From positions 1-33,385 of the forward strand of contig CAZKTU010000051.1 of the NCBI GenBank assembly GCA_964555675.1: 33,385 nt of DNA. The letters are read 5' to 3'. The notes beneath the pieces were generated by a model that did no database searches, was not told where the DNA came from, and was given only the letters and a program-made list of their open reading frames with translations. This document shows positions 15,936 through 23,419 of this stretch, in pieces; the first letter of the stretch is position 1; each line of letters begins with the position of its first letter. The position numbers were made by a program, and so were the translations under genes. Origin of the DNA: CAIWXH01 sp964555675. GTDB lineage: Bacteria > Chloroflexota > Chloroflexia > Chloroflexales > Chloroflexaceae.

Positions 15936-16439
15936 CTAGGCCAGCTTGCTGTCGATCCAGAGGCCCTGCATGTGGCGCAGGGTCACGATCTCGCCGATAT
16001 GATAGCTGTTATGGGCGAGCATGCCCTGAACGACGGCCCAGGTCGGGCCCCAGTTGGGCAGGTCGGCGGCAATCGCCGCGGGGTCAAGCTCGCCCACGGC
16101 GGCGGCGAAGGCGCTGTTGGCGGCGAGGGCGCGGGCCCGGGCCGCCTGCCAGGCCGCCTCGTCGGCCGGGTCGCCCGCGGGCGGCCAGCCCTGCCAGTCG
16201 GGGGCCCCAAACTCGGCCGGGTCGCTCTCCTGGCCGCGCACTTTGCGCAGCGGCACCTCGTTCCAGAACCAGAGGTGGTTGACCACGGCCCAGATGCTGT
16301 TCATGCGCTCGCCGGGCACCCGCGCGGCCTGGGCGGCAGTTAGCCCCTCGGTTGCCAGGCCAAAGGGGACATAAGCATTGGGCTGCGCGCTGTTGAAGGC
16401 CTCGACCAGACCGATCTGCAAATGCTTCGCCTCAGACAT
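15936..16439 (-). CDS. DinB-family protein
   Basis: The 167-residue protein has the DinB four-helix layout with the metal-binding histidines in 'WAVVNHLWFWNEV' and 'GMLAHNSYHIGEIVTLRHMQ'. DinB-like proteins bind a divalent metal. Some are thiol transferases using bacillithiol or mycothiol, but most have no known substrate. ATG 16439 (MSEAKHLQIG) matches the usual N-terminus. It is divergent from an ArsR-type regulator 140 bp away, a frequent pairing that suggests the regulator controls it. Confidence 0.85.
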   Translation of the reverse strand: MSEAKHLQIGLVEAFNSAQPNAYVPFGLATEGLTAAQAARVPGERMNSIWAVVNHLWFWNEVPLRKVRGQESDPAEFGAPDWQGWPPAGDPADEAAWQAARARALAANSAFAAAVGELDPAAIAADLPNWGPTWAVVQGMLAHNSYHIGEIVTLRHMQGLWIDSKLA

Positions 16440-16486
16440 TGTGGGGCTCCTCGTTCTCGGAAGGATGACAGAGCTCAAGTATGCAG

Positions 16487-16548
16487 CCCAATAAGGGCAG
16501 GTCACGTCCCATTGGGGGCTTGACTCCGCAGCCTGCGCGTCGTAGCAT
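16487..16548 (+). promoter_or_regulatory. promoter of the ArsR-type regulator with a possible operator
   Basis: TTGACT (16520-16525), a 17-base spacer, then TAGCAT (16543-16548). Just upstream, CCCAAT (16487-16492) and ATTGGG (16511-16516) form a spaced inverted repeat in the DinB/ArsR divergent region, a candidate binding site. Confidence 0.5.
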
Positions 16549-16579
16549 AGGCGGAAACCCCTCAGCGAGGAGGCGGACC

Positions 16580-16888
16580 GTGGCGAAGGTAGAGGCCGAA
16601 CCAGCCCGAGGCGACCACTCCCTTGCGCAGATCTGCAAGGCCCTCGGTAACCCCGTGCGCGTGACCATCCTCCGCTATGTCCTGACCCACCCCGACTGCA
16701 TCGGCAACGAGATCCTACTGCACATGCCCGACGAGGGCCCCCACGCCCAGTCGACCCTCTCGCAGCACCTGCGCCAACTCCGCGAGGTGGGCCTGCTCGA
16801 CGCCTACTCAGACGGCGCGGCGGTCTGCTACCGCGTGAATAGCGAGCGCATCGCCTGGCTGCGCGAGCAACTCGGCGAGCTGCGCTAA
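16580..16888 (+). CDS. ArsR-family winged-helix regulator
   Basis: The 102-residue protein is a compact winged-helix repressor: 'ICKALGNPVRVTILRYVL', then the recognition helix 'QSTLSQHLRQLREVGLLDAY' and the wing 'DGAAVCYRVNSERI'. The ELCVCDL arsenite/metal motif is absent, so the signal is probably not a classic thiophilic metal. I place the start at GTG 16580, which has GAGGAGG 6 bases upstream; the frame is open to 16481 but that part holds the promoter. It is divergent from DinB and probably regulates it and itself. Confidence 0.88.
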   Translation: MAKVEAEPARGDHSLAQICKALGNPVRVTILRYVLTHPDCIGNEILLHMPDEGPHAQSTLSQHLRQLREVGLLDAYSDGAAVCYRVNSERIAWLREQLGELR

Positions 16889-16901
16889 TACGGGTAATAC
16901 G

Positions 16902-16937
16902 GGAGGATGAGGGAGAGCTTGCTCTCCCTCATCCTCC
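16902..16937. terminator. 17-bp hairpin between convergent arsR-type and moxR genes
   Basis: GGAGGATGAGGGAGAGC (16902-16918), TT, and its exact complement (16921-16937). It is placed 13 bp after the regulator stop and 7 bp before the moxR stop, so it probably serves both. Confidence 0.75.
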
Positions 16938-16944
16938 ATCTCTA

Positions 16945-17907
16945 TCACTCGACGGGGGCGGGCACCTGCCCCAGAATTGCGGCGACCACATCGGCGGGGC
17001 TGCGGCCGCGCAGGCGGGCCTCGGCCCCGAGCATGAGCCTGTGGCCGAGGACGGGCACGGCCATGGCCTTGATGTCGTCGGGCAGCACGAAGGCGCGCCC
17101 GTGCAGGGCCGCGCGGGCCTGGGCCGTCTGGTAGAGGGCCAGCGAGCCGCGGGGGCTGGCGCCGAGCTCGACGTCGGGGTGTCTGCGCGTGGCCCGCACC
17201 AGCTCGACCAGGTAGCGGCGCACCACGGGCGTGACGCCCACGCTGCGCGCGTCGGCCTGCAGCCCGCGGATCTCCTCGGCGCTGAGCACCGGCCGCAGCT
17301 CGGCCAGTGGGTTCTCGCGCTCGTAGCGGGTCAGGATCTCTTCCTCCTGCTCCTGGCTGGGGTAGCCCATGGCGAGCTTGAGCAGGAAGCGGTCGAGCTG
17401 GGCCTCGGGCAGGGGGAAGGTGCCCTCGAGCTCGACCGGGTTCTGGGTGGCGATCACCAGGAAGGGCCGCGGCAGCGGCCGCGTCTCGCCGTCGATCGTC
17501 ACCGTGCGCTCTTGCATAGCCTCGAGCAGGGCGCTCTGGGTGCGCGGCGTGGCCCGGTTGATCTCGTCGGTCAGGACCACCTGGGCGAAGATCGGCCCCT
17601 GGCGGAACTGGAACTCGCCCAGCTTCTGGTTGAAGAATGAGAGCCCGGTCACGTCCGAGGGCAGCAGGTCGGGGGTGAACTGGATGCGCTGGAAGCTACA
17701 GCCCAGCGAGGCGGCCAGGGCCCGGGCCAGGCTGGTCTTGCCGGTGCCCGGCACGTCCTCGAGCAGGACGTGGCCCTCGCAGAGCATGGCCACGAGCAAG
17801 AGTTCGACGATCTCGTCTTTGCCCACGATGGCGCGGGCGATGTTGGCGGTGGCGCGGGCGGCCAGGGCGCCGATCTCGGCGACCCGCTCGGGGCTAATCT
17901 GCTCCAC
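16945..17907 (-). CDS. MoxR-family AAA+ ATPase
   Basis: The 320-residue ATPase has Walker A (EDVPGTGKTSLA), Walker B (VVLTDEINRA), sensor 1 (FLVIATQNPVELEGTFPLPEAQLDRF) and the C-terminal lid 'SPRGSLALYQTAQARAALHGR'. MoxR ATPases act as chaperones that mature metal enzymes or oxidases, usually with a VWA-domain partner. No partner gene is beside it here. A link to the CO-dehydrogenase-type operon 9 kb away is possible but unsupported. I choose GTG 17907, with GGAG about 5 bases upstream. The ATG at 17946 lies inside the -10 box of the promoter and cannot be translated from that start site. Confidence 0.93.
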   Translation of the reverse strand: MEQISPERVAEIGALAARATANIARAIVGKDEIVELLLVAMLCEGHVLLEDVPGTGKTSLARALAASLGCSFQRIQFTPDLLPSDVTGLSFFNQKLGEFQFRQGPIFAQVVLTDEINRATPRTQSALLEAMQERTVTIDGETRPLPRPFLVIATQNPVELEGTFPLPEAQLDRFLLKLAMGYPSQEQEEEILTRYERENPLAELRPVLSAEEIRGLQADARSVGVTPVVRRYLVELVRATRRHPDVELGASPRGSLALYQTAQARAALHGRAFVLPDDIKAMAVPVLGHRLMLGAEARLRGRSPADVVAAILGQVPAPVE

Positions 17908-17941
17908 GGGGACTCCACTCAGGGTGCGGTGTGACCCGCCT

Positions 17942-17969
17942 ATCATACGCGACTGGCGCGCCCTGTCAA
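17942..17969 (-). promoter_or_regulatory. sigma70 promoter of moxR
   Basis: On the - strand TTGACA (17964-17969), a 16-base spacer, then TATGAT (17942-17947). The leader to GTG 17907 is about 28 nt. Confidence 0.7.
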
Positions 17970-17983
17970 CGGGGTGGTATACT
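17954..17983 (+). promoter_or_regulatory. probable promoter of the DUF507 gene
   Basis: TATACT (17978-17983) preceded by TGG (extended -10). The best -35 is TGGCGC (17954-17959) at 18 bases. It overlaps the divergent moxR promoter, so the two may compete for polymerase. Confidence 0.4.
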
Positions 17984-18017
17984 CTGGCAAGAGGCTGCTA
18001 GTGTTGAGGAGGGGCCC

Positions 18018-18317
18018 ATGCGGCTGAGCGAAGATAAGGTGCGGCGCATCGCCGAGCGGCTGCACGACGAGCTGGCCCAGCGCGGGGTGCTCGAGTACCG
18101 TGAGGCCAACGGCGCCAAGGCCGGGGTCGGCCGCGCCGCCCGGGTCAAGGCGATCTATGATTTCATTGTCGAGGATCTGCGGCTCGAGGAGGAGATCGAC
18201 GCCGAGGCCGAGAAGGTGCTCGATAGCTATAGCCGCGAGATCAAGGGCACCGAGCGCGATATCCTCTTCCGCAAGCACAAAGAGGATATTGCCCGCAAAC
18301 GGGGCTATATCCTGTAG
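18018..18317 (+). CDS. DUF507 family protein
   Basis: The 99-residue charged protein matches DUF507: 'MRLSEDKVRRIAERLHDELAQRGVLEY', 'DFIVEDLRLEEEIDAEAEKVLDSY' and 'DILFRKHKEDIARKRGYIL'. It is mainly helical, probably a coiled-coil or dimer, with no known function. ATG 18018 has AGGAGG 6 bases upstream. It stands alone, followed by a hairpin terminator. Confidence 0.88.
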   Translation: MRLSEDKVRRIAERLHDELAQRGVLEYREANGAKAGVGRAARVKAIYDFIVEDLRLEEEIDAEAEKVLDSYSREIKGTERDILFRKHKEDIARKRGYIL

Positions 18318-18322
18318 AAGAC

Positions 18323-18345
18323 TCGGGAGGGCCATGCCCTCCCGA
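18323..18345. terminator. hairpin between DUF507 and the subtilase gene
   Basis: TCGGGAGGG (18323-18331), loop CCATG, CCCTCCCGA (18337-18345), 5 bp past the DUF507 stop. It lies between two convergent stops and could serve both. Confidence 0.65.
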
Positions 18346-18359
18346 ACTCTCCCTTGAGG

Positions 18360-20279
18360 CTAGCGCCAGCCTCGCGCGCGCGCGACCTCGTTCCCCAGTA
18401 GCCCCAGCAGCACGCGCCCGCCGCCGTGGTCCTCGAAGCGGGCCCGCTCGAACCACTGCACGCTCAGCACGACCCCCGGCGCTACTTCCTCGAGCTGCGG
18501 CGGCGAGATCGGCTGCCCGAAGAGGGCCAGGCTCTCTGCGTAGCTCTTGCCCGCGGCCCCGTCGAACTCGAGGCCGTTGGCGCGCCAGTAGCTCAGGAAG
18601 GGCTCGCAGATGGCCTGGCCCGTGCCCTCGAAGGTGAGGCAGCCGGGCTGCCCGGCGTTGCGCGGGAAGGCGAACCAGTCGCGCCCGTTCGCCCGCAGCA
18701 CGTCGTCGCCGATGCGGCTCAGCAGTACATTGTAGGGCGGCCCGTTCTCGGGGTGCAGCTCGAAGCGGTGCCGCTCGAAGTACTGCACCGTGTACGGGCG
18801 CCCGTCCTGGCCCGCCTCGACGTACTCCTCGCTGGTGGGGTAGCCGAAGATGCTCAGGCCGCCCTGGGCCTCCCAGTAGCTGAGGAAGGCCCCGCGCAGG
18901 GTGTGCCCGGTCTCGGGGAAGTGGCGCAGCCCCGGCGCGGGCGTGGGTGCGGGCACCGGCGCGAAGGCGGGCGGCGCAGCCCCCGGCACAGGCTGGGGCG
19001 CAGGCTGGGGCGCCGGAACGGGGGCCGGGGCGGGCGTGGGGGCCTGGGCGCTCAGGGGGCAGCCCTGGTAGGCCGCCGCCAGCTGCACGGCCCGCAGGGC
19101 GTTGAGGCGGCCGTAGCCGTAGTCGGGGTCCTTGCCGGGGGGGCCGCGGTCGTCGGCTGTGGCCTGTAGGATGCAGCCAACATCGTACCAGCCCAGGTCG
19201 CCGCGCAGGCTCAGCACCAGGGCGGCCGTGGCGGCCACATAGGGGCTGGCGAACGAGGTGCCGTTGGGCGGGCCATAGCTGCCCCCCGCCAGGGTCGTCC
19301 ACAGGCCGACCCCGGGCGCCACCACGTCGAGGTAGTCGCCCGTGTTCGAGAAGCCGGTGAGCCCGTCGCCGGGGGCGGTGGCCCCGACGGCCACCACCTC
19401 GGCGTAGGCGGCGGGGTAGCTCGGCCGGTTGCCCTCTTCGCGCTCGTTGCCCGAGGCGGCCACAATGATCACGCCCTTGTCCAGTGCGTACTGCACGGCG
19501 TCCCGCAGGGTCTGGCTCTCGTCGGCGCCGCCCAGGCTCATGTTGATCACGCGGGCCCCGTTGTCGGCCGCCCAGCGGATGCCCGCCGCGACCCCCGCGT
19601 CGTCGCCGATGCCGCGCCTGGTCAGGGCCTTGACCGGCAGGATGCGGCAGCCCCAGCACAGCCCGGCCACGCCCGCGCCGTTGTCGGCCGCCGCGGCGAT
19701 CAGGCCCGCCACCGCCGTGCCGTGGCCGTTGTCGTCGCCCGCGTCGGGGCCGCCGCTGAAGACGTTGTAGCCCGGCAGCACCTTGCCGGCCAGGTCTGGG
19801 TGGCCGGCGTCGACGCCCGTATCGACCACGGCGACCACGATCTCGGCGCCCGTGGTGATGTCCCAGGCCTCGGGGGCGCCGATGGCCGCCAGGGCCCACT
19901 GCTGGGGGAAGATCTCGTCATTCGGGGCGCGGGTGACCGCGCGCCGGTAGTTCGGCTCGGCGTAGGCCACCGCCGGGTCGGCGGCGAGGCGCGCGGCGGC
20001 CGCTACGGGGTCGGCCCCCGGGGCGATGCGCAGCCTGTAGACCGGCGCGCCCGCGGCGATCGGCCGGGCGGCCTGCGCGCCCAGGGCGGCCAGGCTGGCG
20101 CCCAAGGCCCGCTGGCTCGAGCGCCCGTCGGCGCTCAGGGCGAGGCCGGGGCGCAGGCGCACCAGGATCTCGCCGGGGACGACCTCGGGCCGCGGCGCCG
20201 CCGTGGCGGCCGGCGGTGCCGCGAGGGACGTGAGGGCGAGGCAGAGGGCCAGGAGAAGCAGGGGGAGACGGTATCTCAC
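18360..20279 (-). CDS. exported subtilisin-family protease with C-terminal surface repeats
   Basis: The 639-residue protein (from GTG 20279, with AAGGA 9 bases upstream) has a signal peptide (1-28), a fervidolysin-like propeptide (about 30-115, 'PGEILVRLRPG...AVAYAEPNYR'), and an S8 protease domain. The catalytic residues are Asp153 (VAVVDTGVD), His186 (NGHGTAVAG) and Ser342 (NGTSFASP), with oxyanion Asn278. A Pro/Ala linker (about 410-452) leads to two copies of a repeat (about 453-528 and 550-639) with FxETGH, FLSYW, FGxP and FERxRFE motifs, the second being more degenerate. The same repeat is found in the protein at 21933-22844. The family cleaves peptide bonds outside the cell; the repeats probably hold the enzyme at the surface. 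Confidence 0.93.
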   Translation of the reverse strand: MRYRLPLLLLALCLALTSLAAPPAATAAPRPEVVPGEILVRLRPGLALSADGRSSQRALGASLAALGAQAARPIAAGAPVYRLRIAPGADPVAAAARLAADPAVAYAEPNYRRAVTRAPNDEIFPQQWALAAIGAPEAWDITTGAEIVVAVVDTGVDAGHPDLAGKVLPGYNVFSGGPDAGDDNGHGTAVAGLIAAAADNGAGVAGLCWGCRILPVKALTRRGIGDDAGVAAGIRWAADNGARVINMSLGGADESQTLRDAVQYALDKGVIIVAASGNEREEGNRPSYPAAYAEVVAVGATAPGDGLTGFSNTGDYLDVVAPGVGLWTTLAGGSYGPPNGTSFASPYVAATAALVLSLRGDLGWYDVGCILQATADDRGPPGKDPDYGYGRLNALRAVQLAAAYQGCPLSAQAPTPAPAPVPAPQPAPQPVPGAAPPAFAPVPAPTPAPGLRHFPETGHTLRGAFLSYWEAQGGLSIFGYPTSEEYVEAGQDGRPYTVQYFERHRFELHPENGPPYNVLLSRIGDDVLRANGRDWFAFPRNAGQPGCLTFEGTGQAICEPFLSYWRANGLEFDGAAGKSYAESLALFGQPISPPQLEEVAPGVVLSVQWFERARFEDHGGGRVLLGLLGNEVARARGWR

Positions 20280-20340
20280 AGAGGTTGTCCTTCTGGGTCT
20301 CGTGCGGCGCTGTCGCCTCGGCCGGCGCTGCCGCCCGGAG

Positions 20341-20370
20341 ATCATAGCACGCCGGGGTGTCCGGGGGCAA
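20341..20370 (-). promoter_or_regulatory. sigma70-like promoter of the subtilase gene
   Basis: On the - strand TTGCCC (20365-20370), an 18-base spacer, then TATGAT (20341-20346), with a leader of about 55 nt to GTG 20279. It is back to back with the flippase-like gene's promoter. Confidence 0.55.
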
Positions 20371-20377
20371 TCGCGCG

Positions 20378-20406
20378 TTGCGCTTCTGCTAGGGCGGCTG
20401 TATAAT
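20378..20406 (+). promoter_or_regulatory. sigma70-like promoter of the flippase-like gene
   Basis: TTGCGC (20378-20383), a 17-base spacer, then TATAAT (20401-20406). The leader to ATG 20442 is about 29 nt. Confidence 0.65.
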
Positions 20407-20441
20407 CGCGGGAGCGCAAAGTTGTCGTTTCGTAACGCCTC

Positions 20442-21452
20442 ATGTCACTAAAAACGCTCCAGGGCAAAATCCTCGCATCGCTGCTGATCGGGCTCGCAGT
20501 AGTGATCCTCATGGGCCTCGTCAGCGATATGCGCGAGGTCGCCCGCGGCCTGCGGGCCTTCCGCTGGGAGTTGCTGCCCGCGATCCTCGGCCTGACCCTG
20601 CTGAACTACCTGCTGCGCTGGCTCAAGTGGGAGTACTACCTGCGCCGGCTGCGCTGCGGCGCCCTGGTCGGCCGCCTCGACAGCGGGCTGATCTTCACCG
20701 CGGGCATGGTCATGGCGGTCACGCCCGGCAAGCTCGGCGAGGTCTTCAAGTCGTACCTGCTGCGCCGGGTCAACGGCACCCCCGTGTCGCGCTCGGCGCC
20801 GATTGTGCTGGCCGAGCGGCTCACCGACGGCCTGGCCATGCTGCTGCTGATGGCCCTCGGCCTGACCCTCTACCCGCCCGCCCGCCCGGTCTTCGCCGTG
20901 CTGCTGATCGGCACCCTACTCGGCATCCTGGTCCTGCAGTTCCGCGGCCTCTCGCGCTCGCTGATCGACGGCACGGCCCGCCTGCCCTTCGGCGAGAAGG
21001 TGGCCCCGCGCCTGCTGACCGTCTACGAGAGCACCCGCGAGCTGCTCGAGTGGCGCGTGCTGCTGGTCTCGACCGTGATCAGCTTCGTCTCGTGGGGCTG
21101 CGAGTGCCTGGCCTTCTACTATGTGCTCGTGGGCCTCGGCGTCGAGGGCACGCCCCTGCTCTTGCTGCAGGCGACCTTCATCTTCGCCGCCAGCACCCTC
21201 TTCGGGCTCGTCTCGTTCCTGCCGGGCGGCCTCGGCGTGAGCGAGGTGAGCAGCGTGGGTCTGCTGGTGGCCATCGTCGGGGTCTCCGCGGCCACCGCCA
21301 CCACGGCGACCATTCTGATCCGCTTCTGCACCCTCTGGTTCGGCGTACTCCTCGGCGCGATTGCCCTGGCCTGGTTCGGCCGCCGCTACAAGGTGGCCGA
21401 CACCGACGGTCGCCAGGACGAAGCCCCACAGCCGGTCGGCTCGGAGTCGTAG
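20442..21452 (+). CDS. flippase-like integral membrane protein (YbhN / LPG-synthase TM family)
   Basis: The 336-residue protein has about eight membrane spans and the family blocks 'LRWLKWEYYLRRLRC', 'TPGKLGEVFKSYLLRRVNGTPVSRSAPIVLAERLTDGLAMLLLM' and 'FLPGGLGVSEVSSVGLL'. It is related to the protein at 175-1221 but is not a recent duplicate. Its role is presumed lipid or glycolipid translocation. No clear ribosome site precedes ATG 20442, although no better start is available after the promoter. It leads a rightward cluster with HIT, a surface-repeat protein and an unknown protein. Confidence 0.88.
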   Translation: MSLKTLQGKILASLLIGLAVVILMGLVSDMREVARGLRAFRWELLPAILGLTLLNYLLRWLKWEYYLRRLRCGALVGRLDSGLIFTAGMVMAVTPGKLGEVFKSYLLRRVNGTPVSRSAPIVLAERLTDGLAMLLLMALGLTLYPPARPVFAVLLIGTLLGILVLQFRGLSRSLIDGTARLPFGEKVAPRLLTVYESTRELLEWRVLLVSTVISFVSWGCECLAFYYVLVGLGVEGTPLLLLQATFIFAASTLFGLVSFLPGGLGVSEVSSVGLLVAIVGVSAATATTATILIRFCTLWFGVLLGAIALAWFGRRYKVADTDGRQDEAPQPVGSES

Positions 21453-21513
21453 CGGCGCGACCTGCGGCGGCAGGCCATGCCGGCGGCCTCTCGCCACATG
21501 AGACGGAGGCACC

Positions 21514-21936
21514 ATGGCATCGATCTTCTCCCGCATCGTTAGCGGCGAGATCCCAGCGGCGAAGGTGTACGAGGACGATCAGACCCTGGCCTTCCTTGAC
21601 GTCAGCCCCGCCTCGCAGGGCCACACCCTGGTGATCTGCAAGGCCGAGCACCCCGGCCTGCTCGATCTCCCCCCCGAGCTGCTCGCCGCCGTGGCCCGCA
21701 CAACCCAGCTCGTCGCCCGCGCCCTGGTCGCCGCCCTGCGCCCCGATGGCTTCAACATCGTGCAGAACAACGGCGCCGCGGCCGGGCAGACCGTCTTTCA
21801 CTACCATGTCCATATCATCCCGCGCTGGGACGGCGACCGCGCCGTCGGCGGCTGGAAGCCCGGCAGCGCCAGCCCCGCCGAGCTGAGCGCGCTCGCCGCA
21901 CAGGTCGCCGCCATGCTTGCCCCGGAGGCCCAGTGA
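21514..21936 (+). CDS. HIT-family nucleotide hydrolase/transferase
   Basis: The 140-residue protein is a standard HIT protein: 'IFSRIVSGEIPAAKVYEDDQTLAFLDVSPASQGHTLVI' and the histidine triad HYHVHIIP near residue 95. Such proteins hydrolyse nucleoside phosphoramidates or dinucleotides in the cytoplasm. ATG 21514 has GGAGG 5 bases upstream. Its TGA overlaps the GTG of the next gene (GTGA), so the downstream protein is translationally coupled. Confidence 0.95.
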   Translation: MASIFSRIVSGEIPAAKVYEDDQTLAFLDVSPASQGHTLVICKAEHPGLLDLPPELLAAVARTTQLVARALVAALRPDGFNIVQNNGAAAGQTVFHYHVHIIPRWDGDRAVGGWKPGSASPAELSALAAQVAAMLAPEAQ

Positions 21937-22844
21937 GCTCGCGCGGCCCGATGAGCAACCGCGAGCGCCGCGAGCGCGAGCGGGCCCGTCAGCGCGAGCG
22001 CGACTGGCGCGACGAGGTCGAGGGCGAGGAGTATGACCGCCGCGAGGCCAACCCCGCCCTGCGCTCGGCGATGATCGCCACCCTGGGCTTCGGCGCGCTG
22101 CTGCTGCTGATCATCCTCGCCAGGGGCTTCAGTCTGATCGGCACGCCCATCGGCACGCGCCAGACTCCCACCCGCGAGCTGATCCTCGGCGCGCCCACAG
22201 CGGCGCCCGACCCGCTCCTGGGCGGGGCCGCCGAGGACGCCGCGTCCAGCGTGGACCCCGCCGCTGGTGTGCCACCCGTCGGCCCGCCGCCCGGGCCGCC
22301 GCCACCCGTCAGCAGCACCTTCGAGGGCTTCTTCTTCAGCCGCGGCGGCGAGCGCATCTTGGGCCGGCCGATCGGGCCGCCCCAGAATGTCAATGGCCGC
22401 GAGATCCAGTGGTTCGAGCGGGCCCGGGTCGAGCACTGGCCCGAGCACGCCGGCACGCCCTACGAGGTGCAGCTCGGCCGCCTCGGGGTCGAGTTCACCC
22501 AGGGGCGCGAGTTCGCCCGCCAGAGCTATTTTGTCAGCACCAGCGAGCTGCGCTTCTTCCCCGAGACCGGGCACGCCGTCGGCGGGCTCTTCCTGCGCTT
22601 CTGGGAGCAACATGGCGCCCTCGATAGCTTCGGCCTGCCGATCAGCGACGAGTTCGACGAAGTCCTCGCCGACGGGCTGGCCTACAGGGTCCAGTACTTC
22701 GAGCGGGCCCGCCTCGAGTATCACCCCCAGCACGCCGGCACGCCCTACGAGGTGCAGGTCGGCCTGCTCGGCACGGCCCTGATGAATAACGAGGCCCGCC
22801 CCAACACCGTGCAGCCCGCGCCAACCCAGGTGCCCATGCCGTGA
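21933..22844 (+). CDS. membrane-anchored protein with Chloroflexota-type surface repeats
   Basis: The 303-residue protein has a very charged cytoplasmic start (about 1-40, Arg/Glu-rich), one membrane span (about 45-70), a Pro/Ala/Gly linker (about 75-127), and two extracytoplasmic repeats. The first is partial (about 129-176, QWFERARVEHWPEHAGTPYEVQLGRLG); the second (about 207-284) is complete (FFPETGHAVGG, FWEQHGALDSFGLPISDEF, YRVQYFERARLEYHPQH, PYEVQVGLLG). The repeat is shared with the subtilase at 18360-20279. The function is unknown; a wall- or sheath-binding role is my inference. GTG 21933 overlaps the HIT stop and has GGAGG 4 bases upstream; ATG 21951 is an alternative. Confidence 0.8.
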   Translation: MSSRGPMSNRERRERERARQRERDWRDEVEGEEYDRREANPALRSAMIATLGFGALLLLIILARGFSLIGTPIGTRQTPTRELILGAPTAAPDPLLGGAAEDAASSVDPAAGVPPVGPPPGPPPPVSSTFEGFFFSRGGERILGRPIGPPQNVNGREIQWFERARVEHWPEHAGTPYEVQLGRLGVEFTQGREFARQSYFVSTSELRFFPETGHAVGGLFLRFWEQHGALDSFGLPISDEFDEVLADGLAYRVQYFERARLEYHPQHAGTPYEVQVGLLGTALMNNEARPNTVQPAPTQVPMP

Positions 22845-23320
22845 GGCTGTTCGCCGACCAGGATGAGGCTATGCCAGACTCGCTGCTCTTCATCGGTGTC
22901 GCTCGACAGCAGGGCTACAGCGAAGAGGCCGCCCATGCCGCCCTCGCGGCGGTGCGGGCGCGCCTCGACGAGGCCGGGGTCGCGGTGCAGCGCTTCTACA
23001 TCTTCCGCACCGGCGACGGCGGGGTCGGCGGCGGCGATGGGGCGGCGGGCGAGGCCCCGAGCCGGCCGAGGCGGCTGCTCGCATTTCAAAGTGCTGACAG
23101 TGCTCTGGCCTTCGCCCAGGGGGCGGGCCTGGGGCCCTCGCCGCGCCTGATTGCCCTCACCCTGAGCCAGATTCTGGCCGCCCTGATCCAGCGCCCGGCC
23201 ATCGGCGCCCTGCTCGTCGCCGCCGAAGAGGCGGCCCCGCTCGCCGCCGGAGGGCTGCCCCGCGGCACGCGGATCGAGCGATCCGCCCTGATCGAGCTCC
23301 TTGCGGGGGTCACCTCGTGA
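22841..23320 (+). CDS. hypothetical protein, coupled to the surface-repeat gene
   Basis: The 159-residue product is not a family I recognise. It has an α/β start (SLLFIGVARQQGYSEEAAHAALAAVRARLDEAGVAVQRFYIFR), a Gly-rich loop (GDGGVGGGDGAAG), and a helical end with 'SADSALAFAQGAGLGPSPRLIALTLSQILAALIQRP'. No signal peptide or membrane segment is evident, so it is probably cytoplasmic. The GTG at 22841 overlaps the preceding stop (GTGA); the ATG at 22871 (MPDSLLFIG) has AGGA 7 bases upstream and may be the true start. GC-rich codon use and the overlap support a real gene. Confidence 0.65.
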   Translation: MRLFADQDEAMPDSLLFIGVARQQGYSEEAAHAALAAVRARLDEAGVAVQRFYIFRTGDGGVGGGDGAAGEAPSRPRRLLAFQSADSALAFAQGAGLGPSPRLIALTLSQILAALIQRPAIGALLVAAEEAAPLAAGGLPRGTRIERSALIELLAGVTS

Positions 23321-23342
23321 CAGCGCCTGCGCCCGTCTCAGG

Positions 23343-23375
23343 TACAATAGAGAGACGAAGGGGCCGTACGGCCCC
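23343..23375 (+). promoter_or_regulatory. possible prs promoter -10 and leader hairpin
   Basis: TACAAT (23343-23348) is a good -10, but its best -35 (CAGCGC, 16 bases upstream) is weak. It is followed by the palindrome GGGGCCGTACGGCCCC (23360-23375) in the leader of prs. The hairpin could instead be the terminator of the upstream cluster, which ends at 23320. Confidence 0.35.
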
Positions 23376-23419
23376 CTATCTGCCTGGCGCCGGCGCGCGG
23401 GGGCCGGAAGGAGCACGAC

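Noticed and set aside
15727..15936. 70-residue N-terminal extension of the dihydrouridine synthase
   Set aside because: This part contains two hairpin repeats and a perfect -10 box, and does not resemble Dus sequence.
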